From Chitinophagaceae bacterium (GTDB lineage Bacteria; Bacteroidota; Bacteroidia; Chitinophagales; Chitinophagaceae), in contig JADJLJ010000001.1 in assembly GCA_016710165.1 (NCBI GenBank), positions 2,108,001 to 2,172,000 on the forward strand: a stretch of 64,000 nucleotides of DNA, read 5' to 3'. A program made the translations under genes and the position numbers. Below are positions 36,256 through 44,400 of this stretch, piece by piece. How positions within the stretch are numbered: position 1 is the first letter of the stretch; each line of letters starts with the position of its first letter. Under the pieces are notes generated by a model. The model saw nothing but the letters and a program-made list of their open reading frames with translations, was not told the DNA's origin and made no database searches.

Positions 36256-36657
36256 TTATTTATTGTTAGCGGTTGAATACGCTCCTGCTACAAATACAAA
36301 GATCAATGCAGTACAGAGCGTGGGAGGAAAAAAAGTGAACACAGCCATGGCAGCAAACAAGGCTCCAAAGACCAACGCTTCAATAAGCAACAAGCCTTTC
36401 CATATTTCTGCAGCAAGATTTTTCTTTTTTAAATACCAATTTAATGCTGCCCCAAATAAGCAGAGAAGGGTAAAACTGAGGCTCAGCCCCGTAAACAGAT
36501 CCGCAAAACTGGGATGAAAGCCCATGCCGGAATCCGGTTTATAGTTACTTGTCAGGTCAAGGAGTTCTTTCTCGGTCTCATTCTGTGGCTCGGGCTTCAT
36601 AAAAAAGCTTAGTGAATGAAATACTGCAGTCAGTAGCTGGGTGATGATGGCCCCCAT
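36256..36657 (-). CDS. Small integral membrane protein
   Basis: 133 residues with four predicted hydrophobic helices (residues ~3-20, ~50-72, ~82-105, ~107-128) and a short polar stretch after the first helix (KPEPQNETEKELLDL). Similar LIC_13387-type hypothetical membrane proteins exist, but I am not certain of the family. It sits between DUF1801 and DinB in the same run of genes. Function unknown. Confidence 0.75.
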   Translation of the reverse strand: MGAIITQLLTAVFHSLSFFMKPEPQNETEKELLDLTSNYKPDSGMGFHPSFADLFTGLSLSFTLLCLFGAALNWYLKKKNLAAEIWKGLLLIEALVFGALFAAMAVFTFFPPTLCTALIFVFVAGAYSTANNK

Positions 36658-36710
36658 ATCCAGAAAGAAAATTTCTTTAGCATAGCAGTTAATTTATACA
36701 GGAAGATAAT

Positions 36711-37235
36711 TTAAAAACTCAGTATGCGGAAAAATTCCGGCCAGGGGCCCATCTCTTCTTTATATTGTTTTGCCATTACCCTTGCTATCTGCGCCAGGTG
36801 CGTAAGATCATGTGCCACCCAGGTGGCTAATAAATTCCGCAGCGTCACTTCACCCAGCACCGGGTGCATGCCTTTCCGGTCCATGTCTGCTTCGGTCAAA
36901 TTCAATGACCGGAACCAATTCATATTTTCCTTTCGCAGGATTGCAAATTCATCCAGCAACTGCTGCATTGTTTTCCCCTTGCTGGCTTCATACATCGCGG
37001 TCCTGTCCCAGCGCTCAAAGGTTTTGGTGTTTCCGAACTCAAGGATCATTTTTGCCCGGGCTGTCCAGTCTGTTTTTTCCCCGTGTATCAGGTGTCCAAC
37101 CACATCATACGGCGAAAAGGTTTCAGGCCCTTCGTTGGGCATGATCCAGTCATCACTTAAGCCGGCAAGCAAAGCCTGCAGAACAGCTGGCGACCTGTCC
37201 AGTATCTCGTATGATCTTTCTAAGCTGTATTTCAT
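36711..37235 (-). CDS. DinB family protein
   Basis: 174 residues from the ATG at 37235 (MKYSLERSYEILDRSP), 1 bp after the stop of the preceding gene; the longer frame from 37313 would overlap that gene. The four-helix bundle has the metal-binding histidines VVGHLIHGE and WVAHDLTHLAQI. DinB/YfiT proteins are metal-dependent thiol-linked transferases or of unknown role; some detoxify with bacillithiol or mycothiol. It belongs to the ten-gene run. Confidence 0.9.
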   Translation of the reverse strand: MKYSLERSYEILDRSPAVLQALLAGLSDDWIMPNEGPETFSPYDVVGHLIHGEKTDWTARAKMILEFGNTKTFERWDRTAMYEASKGKTMQQLLDEFAILRKENMNWFRSLNLTEADMDRKGMHPVLGEVTLRNLLATWVAHDLTHLAQIARVMAKQYKEEMGPWPEFFRILSF

Positions 37236-37236
37236 C

Positions 37237-37701
37237 CTATTGACGTTTGTAATAAAAATTCTGTCGTTTCCCTGTTTCGGTACCATCATCCACAAATGCA
37301 TGTATCGAATCACCTGTTACAAGCCGGTAAACGATCCGCTTCGGGAAGTCATGAGCAGGATTTTCAAAAATAAATACATCATTTTCCGCACGGGTCATTT
37401 TGAAGGCAACCGGTTGATTGTTATTCTGGTCTTCAACCGCTGATGTATATAATATCCCTTCTTGGGTGTTTGTTAATGCAACCCGTTCATTTATGATGGT
37501 ATCCGTTCCCCGTATCATATAGCCCTTACCCTGCAGGTGATTGTCGTCTGTCTTCTTCCATTCTTCGCAGATGGCGCCCCGCCTGGTTGTCATTTTCCAG
37601 GTCCCCTCCAGGATGTATAATTTTTTAAATATCTTATTGTCTGTTAAAAAGAATGCGCTGAAACACAGAACAACGGCAACCCCGGGTACAATTCTTTTCA
37701 T
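37237..37701 (-). CDS. Exported DUF6265 family protein
   Basis: 154 residues with a signal peptide-like hydrophobic segment (residues 4-19). The body is a lipocalin-like strand pattern: LEGTWKMTTRRGAICEEWKK, DNHLQGKGYMIRGTDT, VFIFENPAHDFPKRIVYR. This GTW...EEW...NPAHDFP pattern is the DUF6265 signature. Function unknown. Its start overlaps the TfoX-domain gene stop by 4 bp, so translation is coupled. Confidence 0.85.
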   Translation of the reverse strand: MKRIVPGVAVVLCFSAFFLTDNKIFKKLYILEGTWKMTTRRGAICEEWKKTDDNHLQGKGYMIRGTDTIINERVALTNTQEGILYTSAVEDQNNNQPVAFKMTRAENDVFIFENPAHDFPKRIVYRLVTGDSIHAFVDDGTETGKRQNFYYKRQ

Positions 37702-38045
37702 TTCCTTTTCTTTTTAGAGGTTTTGGCAATCTTGTTAAATTCCAGGGCCAGTATTATCCAGTACTCCAGTTTCTTTTTTGTGTTGAGTACACCTGCATCC
37801 ACAAAAACATATCCCTTCATGACCTTACCGGTAAAGTCCATCGGCATGCATCCATCTTTTTCCATTACCTCATCATAGCGCCCGGGATCCAGCCTCACCA
37901 TTAATCTTTCTTTCTCAACACCCACGCACATTTTATCATTCACCATAAAGCAAAGGCCCCCGAACATTTTTTTCTCTTCGGTGATCCTGTGAGTAAGAGA
38001 AATAATCTCCCGTACCCTGCCGGCAAGTTTTTCATTATAAGACAT
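37698..38045 (-). CDS. TfoX N-terminal domain protein
   Basis: 115 residues consisting of a single TfoX_N domain (KKMFGGLCFMVNDKMCVGV, DFTGKVMKGYVFVD). The C-terminal TfoX domain of the competence regulator Sxy is absent, so a direct role in competence is unlikely. Stand-alone TfoX_N proteins are common in soil Bacteroidota and often lie near DinB and SRPBCC genes, as here. Overlaps the next gene by 4 bp. Confidence 0.88.
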   Translation of the reverse strand: MSYNEKLAGRVREIISLTHRITEEKKMFGGLCFMVNDKMCVGVEKERLMVRLDPGRYDEVMEKDGCMPMDFTGKVMKGYVFVDAGVLNTKKKLEYWIILALEFNKIAKTSKKKRK

Positions 38046-38050
38046 CCTGA

Positions 38051-38551
38051 TCAGGAATTTATAACATGTTGTAACTTTTCGTCTTTATTCCGGAGATCGA
38101 TTCCTCCTTCCAGCAGGGATTTAAGGTTGGCCAGGTAAAAGGTCCAGCCTGTTTTACACCCCAGGTGCCAGTAATGCATCCCTTGTTCATCCGTTGGAAT
38201 ACTGTCCTGCACCAACTCAACGATATGCCGGCCTTCCTCATTCTTAATGGTTACCGAGCAGTCTCCAGCTTTTCCAAAACTGAATTTAAAAAAATCCCTG
38301 CCATTGCAATCCAGTATATTTCCATACTCGGCCGTTTCATCATTCCAGCCATGCCAGCGCCACGTATAGGTATCGCCTGCCTGAACAGGTTCATTGTCAT
38401 CCCGCAAATTCCCGCCGGGTTTTTTGTATTCACTCAGGCGCAGGAACCAGTACTCCATGCCCTCCCGGGTTGCCCAGCACCAATAAAGTTTTTCGATGGG
38501 GGCATTCACATTGATCCTTGTCACAAAACGGCTCCAGTCATATGTACTCAT
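38051..38551 (-). CDS. SRPBCC (START/AHSA1-like) protein
   Basis: 166 residues. The SRPBCC opening is RFVTRINVNAPIEKLYWCWATREGMEYWF; strands TYTWRWHGW, FFKFSFGK and a long C-terminal helix (GWTFYLANLKSLLEGG) complete the helix-grip fold with an internal ligand cavity. Members bind lipids or small hydrophobic molecules, or act with Hsp90-like partners (AHSA1). No ligand can be named. Part of the ten-gene run, 5 bp from the next gene. Confidence 0.88.
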   Translation of the reverse strand: MSTYDWSRFVTRINVNAPIEKLYWCWATREGMEYWFLRLSEYKKPGGNLRDDNEPVQAGDTYTWRWHGWNDETAEYGNILDCNGRDFFKFSFGKAGDCSVTIKNEEGRHIVELVQDSIPTDEQGMHYWHLGCKTGWTFYLANLKSLLEGGIDLRNKDEKLQHVINS

Positions 38552-38568
38552 ACCATTCCTATTTGGAC

Positions 38569-39078
38569 TTACTGTTTCGCTTCCATAGGAAACGCTTTGG
38601 CAAAACTTTCTTCACTTGCTCCCTTCCCGGTATCGGCATCCACCAGTACCTTCCAGGTACCATCTTCTTTTTCAAGCACTACAAAGAACCTTCCGTAATA
38701 GGACCTTGGTTCTTTTCCTTCCTGCATAACCGTTCCTTTATAATACCCGCTTTCCCAGGCTTTGTTTCCGTTGCTTATCCTTTTATCAAACCGCAATTCA
38801 AACAAGCGGTCTGTCTTCTGTTTTGGATTTTTGTTATTTGCCTCTCCCGCCGGAAAATATTTATCAAAATCAAGTATTACCCCCCGGTCAATTTCCACCC
38901 TTGTAATTCCTTTGCTGTGTACACTGCTGAAAGCAGCTTTATCTCCCGAAACAAGATGCGTAATAAACGGTTTCCATACCTGGTCATTTATTTCCTTTAC
39001 CCATCTCAGGCTATCGGATTGGGCATTTACAAAATAAAAAAACAGAACAGCAACGCTGAGCAGCAAATGCTTTTTCAT
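38569..39078 (-). CDS. Exported NTF2-like (SnoaL/DUF4440 type) protein
   Basis: 169 residues with a signal peptide (1-19, ...FVNAQ). After it, a cone-shaped NTF2-like fold is suggested by VWKPFITHLVSGDKAAFSSVHSKGI, KAWESGYYKGT, SYYGRFFVVLEKEDGTWKVLVDADT. The SGD...W...GxW...VD pattern fits DUF4440-like proteins. No catalytic residues are evident. It is 17 bp from the SRPBCC gene in the same run. Confidence 0.75.
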   Translation of the reverse strand: MKKHLLLSVAVLFFYFVNAQSDSLRWVKEINDQVWKPFITHLVSGDKAAFSSVHSKGITRVEIDRGVILDFDKYFPAGEANNKNPKQKTDRLFELRFDKRISNGNKAWESGYYKGTVMQEGKEPRSYYGRFFVVLEKEDGTWKVLVDADTGKGASEESFAKAFPMEAKQ

Positions 39079-39088
39079 AGCAGTTATT

Positions 39089-39472
39089 TTATTGAGGAAC
39101 GCTGTGAAGCCCGATACGGTTGCCTTCTGTGTCCATTATCACCGCCATAAAACCATACTCAGGACTTATTTCCGTTTTAGGCAACAGAATGCTTCCACCT
39201 GCCCCCTGCACTTTATCCAGTACATGCTGTACATCCGGGTTGCCATTCAGGTAAATTAACGGCCCCTCGGTTGCAGATGCTTTATGAAAGCCGCCGCTGT
39301 CGACCAGGGCCCCCCCAACCTGGGTCATCATATCATCCAGGGGAAACATGCGCATTTTGATATTAGGCATATCCATTGGCATCATACTTATACCAAAGAT
39401 GGCTTCATAAAATTTTTGTGCCCGGTCAATGTCGGTGGTTGGTATTTCAAACCAGCTGATTGCATTGTTCAT
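39089..39472 (-). CDS. VOC family protein (glyoxalase/bleomycin-resistance fold)
   Basis: 127 residues, one full VOC domain pair. Opening AISWFEIPTTDIDRAQKFYEAIFG, centre GGALVDSGGF and end EYGFMAVIMDTEGNRIGLHS give the usual beta-alpha-beta-beta-beta modules; metal ligands are not obvious at every site (Glu9, Asp/His positions partly replaced). The exact activity is open. It overlaps the next lipoprotein gene by 4 bp. Confidence 0.9.
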   Translation of the reverse strand: MNNAISWFEIPTTDIDRAQKFYEAIFGISMMPMDMPNIKMRMFPLDDMMTQVGGALVDSGGFHKASATEGPLIYLNGNPDVQHVLDKVQGAGGSILLPKTEISPEYGFMAVIMDTEGNRIGLHSVPQ

Positions 39473-40125
39473 TGTGTTTGTTTTATTTTATTACAGATCG
39501 TAAGAATTTGGTCTTCCCCCAGTTCCAGTGCTTTAAAATCTCCTGCTTCTTCTTTGATCATCGTTGCGGTTCCCATCATACTGAAGTATTTAAAGCGGTG
39601 TTCCAGTTTTAATATTACCCCTCCGCCGGCTTTTTCTCCATAAATATCCCAGTTATAGGCCCTGTGTTTCTGGTACGTGGAAGGGGATACTTTTTTTTCT
39701 TTACTAATATAGTATTTAACCCATGAATTCATTTTCTGCAGTTCCAGCACCGAACAGTTTTGTTCCAGCACCTTTTCCCCGGTATCATATAATCTCCAGC
39801 TGATGACGGAGTCTGTTGCAACCGTATAGTCTTCGCATTCATAGCCTAGGCCGTTGCTTCCTGCTGATACGGCCTTACCCAGTCTGCCGGAATAATAGTA
39901 AACAGTTGTGTCTTTCCCCAGGAATTGGCTTTGGTAATCATCCAGGTCGTACCTGAAAATACTCTTTACAGGCCTTGCGTTTGAAAGCGAATCCGCATTG
40001 ACTGAGTCGCTGCTGTACGTATACGCGTATTCAATCAGCCCGGTAAAGTATTTTTCACCGCTTTTGTCCCTGCACCCGGCATGAACAAACAAAACGAGCA
40101 GCATATAAATATAACCATTCTTCAT
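39469..40125 (-). CDS. Lipoprotein of unknown family
   Basis: 218 residues. The leader MKNGYIYMLLVLFVHAGC ends in a lipobox, so Cys18 is probably lipidated. The mature chain is beta-rich with YFTGLIEYAYTYSSD, YDLDDYQSQFLGKDTTVYYYSG, DTGEKVLEQNCSVLEL and GGVILKLEHRFKYFSMMG. It resembles outer-membrane-associated DUF4412/LolA-like proteins in layout, but this is uncertain. It is joined to both neighbours by 4-bp overlaps. Confidence 0.7.
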   Translation of the reverse strand: MKNGYIYMLLVLFVHAGCRDKSGEKYFTGLIEYAYTYSSDSVNADSLSNARPVKSIFRYDLDDYQSQFLGKDTTVYYYSGRLGKAVSAGSNGLGYECEDYTVATDSVISWRLYDTGEKVLEQNCSVLELQKMNSWVKYYISKEKKVSPSTYQKHRAYNWDIYGEKAGGGVILKLEHRFKYFSMMGTATMIKEEAGDFKALELGEDQILTICNKIKQTQ

Positions 40126-40646
40126 TTTATTCTCCGGTATTCCAGGTCGTATTCGGTTGCCCAGGTAGCTCCCTTGTCTTTTGATATCTCCCCATGCTGC
40201 CGGAGCTTTACCGGGTCCAGGTTTGTAAATGTTATTTTCCGTATGGCCATGGTATCCTTATTGAACTTAAAAGGAGAAGAGCTGAAGATGATCTTATTCT
40301 CTTCAAACTTTCCCTGCAGGTATTCATTGCTTCCCCCGGTATTATCCACCCAAGTCTGTTGCCATTGCCTGGTGGCGGCATTATACGTGTTAAAGCTTTT
40401 ACCGGCATAACGAAGACCCTGCTGCAGCGATGCGCTGGTCCATTCTTCCAGGATAACGCAACTGTCCAGGATCAGGCTGATCTTACTGTCGCCGGCTTTC
40501 TTCCCGTTTACTCCAAAAGCCTCCCATTCGCCGATCCAGAAATCAAATTGCCTGTATTCCGGCCGGCTGCAGGGGAGTTTGCCACTTTGTGCATTTGCTG
40601 CAGAGATCAGCGTACTGAGAATAAGGAGTGTAATTAGCTTTTGCAT
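40122..40646 (-). CDS. Exported DUF1579-like protein
   Basis: 174 residues with a signal peptide (1-19, ...SAANAQ). The motif RQFDFWIGEWEAF is the hallmark of a large exported beta-barrel-like family close to DUF1579; YNAATRQWQQTWVDNTG and the paired strands after it agree. Function unknown. It is the first gene of the ten-gene run on the minus strand and has the only long upstream gap (about 280-320 bp), so the operon promoter is most likely there. Confidence 0.75.
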   Translation of the reverse strand: MQKLITLLILSTLISAANAQSGKLPCSRPEYRQFDFWIGEWEAFGVNGKKAGDSKISLILDSCVILEEWTSASLQQGLRYAGKSFNTYNAATRQWQQTWVDNTGGSNEYLQGKFEENKIIFSSSPFKFNKDTMAIRKITFTNLDPVKLRQHGEISKDKGATWATEYDLEYRRIK

Positions 40647-40969
40647 GTTCGTTTTTTAGTGCAGACAATAATCTGGTTCATTCTGCTTCCCTGCCGGTCA
40701 AGCTATGCACCCGTTCATCATTTAATTGCGCCCGGGGTAACTGCTCGTTTTCTATGCCTTTGGTTTCCCGTTGTTCAGCCCGGTTGCCGGTTGCCTCATT
40801 TTATTTCAAAGTAAGAAATTTAAAATAACCCGGAACGGATTTATGACAAGCGGCGATGCAACGGCCCGGTTTTTTCCATAAACATTTATTTACGGTTCGT
40901 TTACCATTTTTTAACAACTGAATTGTGCAAACCAAAAGGCAAATTCATCCTAGAAGCAAATCAACTGTT
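40647..40969. other. Intergenic region without recognised features
   Basis: About 320 bp between the divergent ten-gene run and the RnfD-like gene (278 bp if the GTG at 40925 is used). No ORF, tRNA, repeat or clear TAnnTTTG element was found. It should hold the promoters of both units. Confidence 0.5.
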
Positions 40970-41854
40970 ATGCAATTGCCTTCCCTGTTTACAGATGCCC
41001 GTTATTTCCAGATCATCTTCCAATCTGCTTTTTTAAGCTATGGCCTCTTCTTTCTTCATTGGGATAATGAAGCATGGCTGTACGCTACTTATTTTATTAC
41101 CAGCCTCATCACACAGTTCGTTTGTGAACGGGTATTGGGCAAAAAAAATATTCCGTTATGGCAACGGTATAAAAAAGGCATTCCCTCTGTGCTGATATCA
41201 TCCTTCGGATTAAGCCTGCTGCTGAAAACAAATGACCCCTGGGTGGCTGTGCTGGCAGCGGTTGTTTCCATTCTTTCCAAATTCATCATCCGCATTAAAG
41301 GCAAACATATTTTTAATCCTTCAGCGCTTGGAATCACTGTTGCTGTGCTTCTCACGGGCAATGCCTGGATAAGCCCCGGCCAATGGGGAAGCGGGGCAGT
41401 AATATTGTTTGGGGTTTGCAGTTTAGGGTTTGTAGTTACCACAAGGGTTCAGAAACTGGATGTGAGTCTTTCATTCCTGGGAACATTTGCTGCCCTGCTG
41501 TTCATAAGGCAGGTCATTTATTTAGGGTGGCCGATGGATCATTTCATTCAATCGGTGAGTACCGGCAGCTTATTACTTTTCTCTTTCTTTATGATCACGG
41601 ATCCAAGAACAACACCCAATCATAGTGTGGTAAGAATATTGTGGAGTGCTGCCATCGCTGCTGTCGCATTTTACTTAAGTGCTTTTAAATTCATGAACGG
41701 TGCTCCCATATTCGTGCTGGTGCTTGCACAGCCTCTGGTACCCCTGCTTGATATACTGTTCAGGGCCCGGAAGTTTGAATGGGGATCTTCAAAAAAATTT
41801 ACACCGCAGGAAGCGGAATTCCTGCAAACGGTCTACAGCAGGTCAGTTATGTAA
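40970..41854 (+). CDS. Stand-alone RnfD/NqrB-like membrane protein
   Basis: About 294 residues from the ATG at 40970; a GTG at 40925 would add 15. It is strongly hydrophobic with eight or more membrane helices. Motifs shared with the NqrB/RnfD family: GKHIFNPSALGITVAVLL, FFMITDPRTTPNHSVVRI, and GWPMDHFIQSVSTGS. The flavinylation motif (Ser/Thr-Gly-Ala-Thr) of Rnf/Nqr subunits is not seen, and no other Rnf or Nqr subunit is near. It precedes a DUF2330 gene by 23 bp. Electron transport or ion movement is inference; its present job is unknown. Confidence 0.82.
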   Translation: MQLPSLFTDARYFQIIFQSAFLSYGLFFLHWDNEAWLYATYFITSLITQFVCERVLGKKNIPLWQRYKKGIPSVLISSFGLSLLLKTNDPWVAVLAAVVSILSKFIIRIKGKHIFNPSALGITVAVLLTGNAWISPGQWGSGAVILFGVCSLGFVVTTRVQKLDVSLSFLGTFAALLFIRQVIYLGWPMDHFIQSVSTGSLLLFSFFMITDPRTTPNHSVVRILWSAAIAAVAFYLSAFKFMNGAPIFVLVLAQPLVPLLDILFRARKFEWGSSKKFTPQEAEFLQTVYSRSVM

Positions 41855-41877
41855 TTATTCAACTCAAAAAATAAATT

Positions 41878-43353
41878 ATGAAAAAGAAAATTCTGATCAT
41901 CGGGGGATTTATTGTCCTGTCGCCGGTATTGTACTCCTTCTGCGGGTTTTATGTGAGCAAGGCCGACGGCACGTTAAAGAACAAGACCAGCCAGGTCATC
42001 CTGGTGAGGGATGGCAACAGGAATGTAATTACCATGTATAACGACTTTAAGGGCGATACCAGGGATTTTGCCATGATAGTGCCGGTGCCGGTTGTTTTAA
42101 GGAAAGAAAACATCAAAGTAGTAGATCAATCTATCTTTCAGAAACTGAATGACTACAGTGCGCCAAGGTTGGTGGAGTATTGGGACCAGAATCCTTGTTA
42201 TGATTATGAAGCATTGTATGAAAGAAAGTCAATGGCGCCAGCGGCTGATTTGAACAGGGCATTAGCCGGGAAAGTAGCGGGGGCACAAACATCCGTAAAA
42301 ATAGAAGCCAAATACATTGTTGGCGAGTACGATATACTCATCCTCAGTGCTAAAGAGAGCGGTGGTTTAAAAACCTGGCTCAATGAAAATGGCTATAAGA
42401 TCCCTGCCAATGCAGAAGAGGTGCTGGACCCGTACATAAAAAGTAATCTCAAATTCTTTGTGGTGAAAGTGAACGAAAAAGAAAAACAGAAACTGAATAA
42501 TAATTTTCTCCGCCCGATCCAGATCAGTTTCCATTCTCCCAGATTCATGTTGCCCATACGGCTTGGCATGGCCAATGCCGATGGTGACCAGGACCTGGTG
42601 GTGTATGCCTTCACCCGCAAAGGCAGAATTGAATGCACCAACTACCGGAATGTGAACATCAGCAGCAATAAGAATATCCCCTTGTTTGTTCAGAAGAACT
42701 TCGGAACGTTCTATGGCAACCTGTTCTCCCGGCAATGGAAAACCGAAGATAAGAGTGTTGCCTTCCTGGAATATGCCTGGAATGTTACCCCCATTAACCC
42801 CATGAAATGTGATCCCTGCGTGGGTAACCCGCCAACAGAACAGGACCTGGTGCAGAGCGGCGTATGGTGGCTGAATGGAAAAGACTGGAGCGATTACAGC
42901 GATATTGACAACGACGAACCGGATAACGGAAACAGGAATGTACATTTTACGCGGCTGCATTTCCGCTATAACCGGAATTCCTTTGCACAGGACCTGATGT
43001 TCCAGGTAACGCCCAATACCGAAAATTTCCAGGGAAGGTATATCATCACCCATCCTGCCACCGGTGACTTTAATTGTGATGCCGGGAAAAAATACCTGTA
43101 TGACCTGAAACAAAGAAGAAAAAAGGAATTACAGGAACTGACCCGGCTTACGGGGACCGATATCAGCAACTGGCAGGAAGATGCCATGGCAAAAAATGAT
43201 GAGGCCGCACATAAGAATGTTCAGTATGCAACATTGATCCCTGAATACAGGCATGAAATGGAAAATAAAAGAACTGCCCCTTCCGGAATTATTTTATTAA
43301 GTGCGGTGGTCTTAGGCGGGGCAGGTTTATTGCGCTGGAAGGGGTTGATTTAG
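41878..43353 (+). CDS. DUF2330 protein, partner of the RnfD-like protein
   Basis: 491 residues. A hydrophobic leader (residues 4-22) runs into CGFYVSKADGTLKNKTSQVILVRDGNRNVITM, the DUF2330 opening, followed by FAMIVPVPVV. The chain has several cysteine pairs (NPCYDYEALYE, MKCDPCVG) and ends in a single C-terminal membrane helix (GIILLSAVVLGGAGLL), so the large domain is probably outside the membrane and anchored at both ends. Function unknown. It is translated 23 bp after the RnfD-like gene and terminated by tandem hairpins. Confidence 0.85.
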   Translation: MKKKILIIGGFIVLSPVLYSFCGFYVSKADGTLKNKTSQVILVRDGNRNVITMYNDFKGDTRDFAMIVPVPVVLRKENIKVVDQSIFQKLNDYSAPRLVEYWDQNPCYDYEALYERKSMAPAADLNRALAGKVAGAQTSVKIEAKYIVGEYDILILSAKESGGLKTWLNENGYKIPANAEEVLDPYIKSNLKFFVVKVNEKEKQKLNNNFLRPIQISFHSPRFMLPIRLGMANADGDQDLVVYAFTRKGRIECTNYRNVNISSNKNIPLFVQKNFGTFYGNLFSRQWKTEDKSVAFLEYAWNVTPINPMKCDPCVGNPPTEQDLVQSGVWWLNGKDWSDYSDIDNDEPDNGNRNVHFTRLHFRYNRNSFAQDLMFQVTPNTENFQGRYIITHPATGDFNCDAGKKYLYDLKQRRKKELQELTRLTGTDISNWQEDAMAKNDEAAHKNVQYATLIPEYRHEMENKRTAPSGIILLSAVVLGGAGLLRWKGLI

Positions 43354-43377
43354 AATGGTTGCTTTCCCGGATCCTTA

Positions 43378-43411
43378 TTACAGAACCCCCACTCAGTCGG
43401 GGGTTCTGTAA
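43378..43411. terminator. Strong hairpin terminator after the DUF2330 gene
   Basis: TTACAGAACCCCC and GGGGGTTCTGTAA form a perfect 13-bp stem around an 8-nt loop (ACTCAGTC). It is followed at 43412 by TAAAAAA and may serve both converging genes. Confidence 0.75.
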
Positions 43412-43416
43412 TAAAA

Positions 43417-43444
43417 AAGGCTCCGCCAAAGCGGGAGCCCTTTT
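43417..43444. terminator. Second hairpin between convergent genes
   Basis: AAGGCTCCGC and GCGGGAGCCCTTTT pair imperfectly around CAAA, ending in a T-run on the plus strand; the A-run before it gives a T-run on the minus strand. Together with the hairpin just upstream it closes the DUF2330 and LTXXQ-like genes. Confidence 0.6.
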
Positions 43445-43463
43445 ATTCGCATTCACCTTTAAA

Positions 43464-43865
43464 CTATTGTCCGCCTCCGCCACCACCGCCAGCTGGTCTT
43501 TGCGGCCTGGTAGAAGGTTCAATTTCCTCGATCCATTTTTTCATTTGCTCAGCGGTAAATATCGCTTTCAGTTTACCATCCCTTACATCAGAAAGTTCTT
43601 TGCGTTTTGCTGCAAAAGCTTCCCGGTCGAAACTGCCGCTGGCACGCATTTCTTCCATTGCTTTTTGCTGCGTGTTGTAAAACTCGGCAATGATCGCTTC
43701 TGCTTTTGCCTTTATTTCAGCATCCATATTCAGGGGAGCCATTTTTTCAACAGTGGCTTTTGTTCTTTCTTCAGGGGTCATGCGCTGACCGCCGCCTCCC
43801 TGGGCATTTACTGTGGTTATGCTGATGATGACCGCAGACGCCATTAATAACAATTGTTTTTTCAT
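43464..43865 (-). CDS. Exported helical periplasmic protein, LTXXQ-like, Gly-rich tail
   Basis: 133 residues, signal peptide 1-21 (...TVNAQ), then a helical body (MTPEERTKATVEKMAPLNMDAEIKAKAEAIIAEFYNTQQKA, FTAEQMKKWIEEIEP) and a Gly-rich C-terminus. The MTPEER..V..M and FTAEQ patterns resemble CpxP/Spy-type periplasmic proteins that sense or chaperone unfolded envelope proteins. It is the distal gene of the sigma-factor unit, 43 bp after the next LTXXQ protein. Confidence 0.7.
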   Translation of the reverse strand: MKKQLLLMASAVIISITTVNAQGGGGQRMTPEERTKATVEKMAPLNMDAEIKAKAEAIIAEFYNTQQKAMEEMRASGSFDREAFAAKRKELSDVRDGKLKAIFTAEQMKKWIEEIEPSTRPQRPAGGGGGGGQ

Positions 43866-43908
43866 CTTATTTAAATTAAAGGTTTACGATATCGTGTGAT
43901 CTTAAAGA

Positions 43909-44400
43909 TCATTTGGCGGGTTTCTTTCTTGCTTCACCACCCCGCCGGTTCAATATTTTTACAAACAGGGAATCAAACTTTGGCAATTGGTCCTGTGTAC
44001 AAAGCATGCGGATGCTTCTCAGGTGATTGAACATCTGCAGTTCCATTGTTTTTTGTGAAGCCGCTGATTGGTCGGCAACAAGGTTCATGACAGAGTCGGA
44101 AAAATCACCTGCAGCAAGTTGCCTGAACTGTTTATCCTTTGACGCCCGGTGGCTTTCAAACATCTTTTTTACATTTTCCTGGTGCCTTGTGCTCAGGGTA
44201 TCGTATTGCTGAAGCTGTTGCGGCGTAAATCCTATTTCCTTTTTCAGGAATTCCGCGATCATGGTTTTCCGGTCGGGTCTTTTCTCCATTCGCCGGTCGT
44301 CCTTCCTCATCACAAAGAAAGCAACCATGGCAATATTTGCAACCAGCAATATGGCTATCACCAAAAGAAAAACCTTGCTCCTGTTTTGCTTGTTTATCAT
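43909..44400 (-). CDS. Membrane-anchored LTXXQ/CpxP-like periplasmic protein
   Basis: 163 residues: an N-terminal membrane helix (residues ~9-30) followed by a long helical periplasmic domain (IAEFLKKEIGFTPQQLQQYDTLSTRHQENVKKMFE; CTQDQLPKFDSLF). The FTPQQ and LCTQDQ elements are LTXXQ-like, as in CpxP and the metal sensor CnrX/ZraP group. In this position, behind an ECF sigma factor and a small membrane protein, a periplasmic sensor role is likely but inferred. The stop codon of the previous gene overlaps its start by 1 bp. Confidence 0.8.
   Translation of the reverse strand: MINKQNRSKVFLLVIAILLVANIAMVAFFVMRKDDRRMEKRPDRKTMIAEFLKKEIGFTPQQLQQYDTLSTRHQENVKKMFESHRASKDKQFRQLAAGDFSDSVMNLVADQSAASQKTMELQMFNHLRSIRMLCTQDQLPKFDSLFVKILNRRGGEARKKPAK

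Noticed and set aside
35791..40646. Integron cassette array
   Set aside because: The genes overlap by 4 bp or nearly touch, leaving no room for attC sites, and no integrase is present.
42367..43113. 248-codon minus-strand open frame inside the DUF2330 gene
   Set aside because: Shadow of the DUF2330 frame with no signal or motif of its own.
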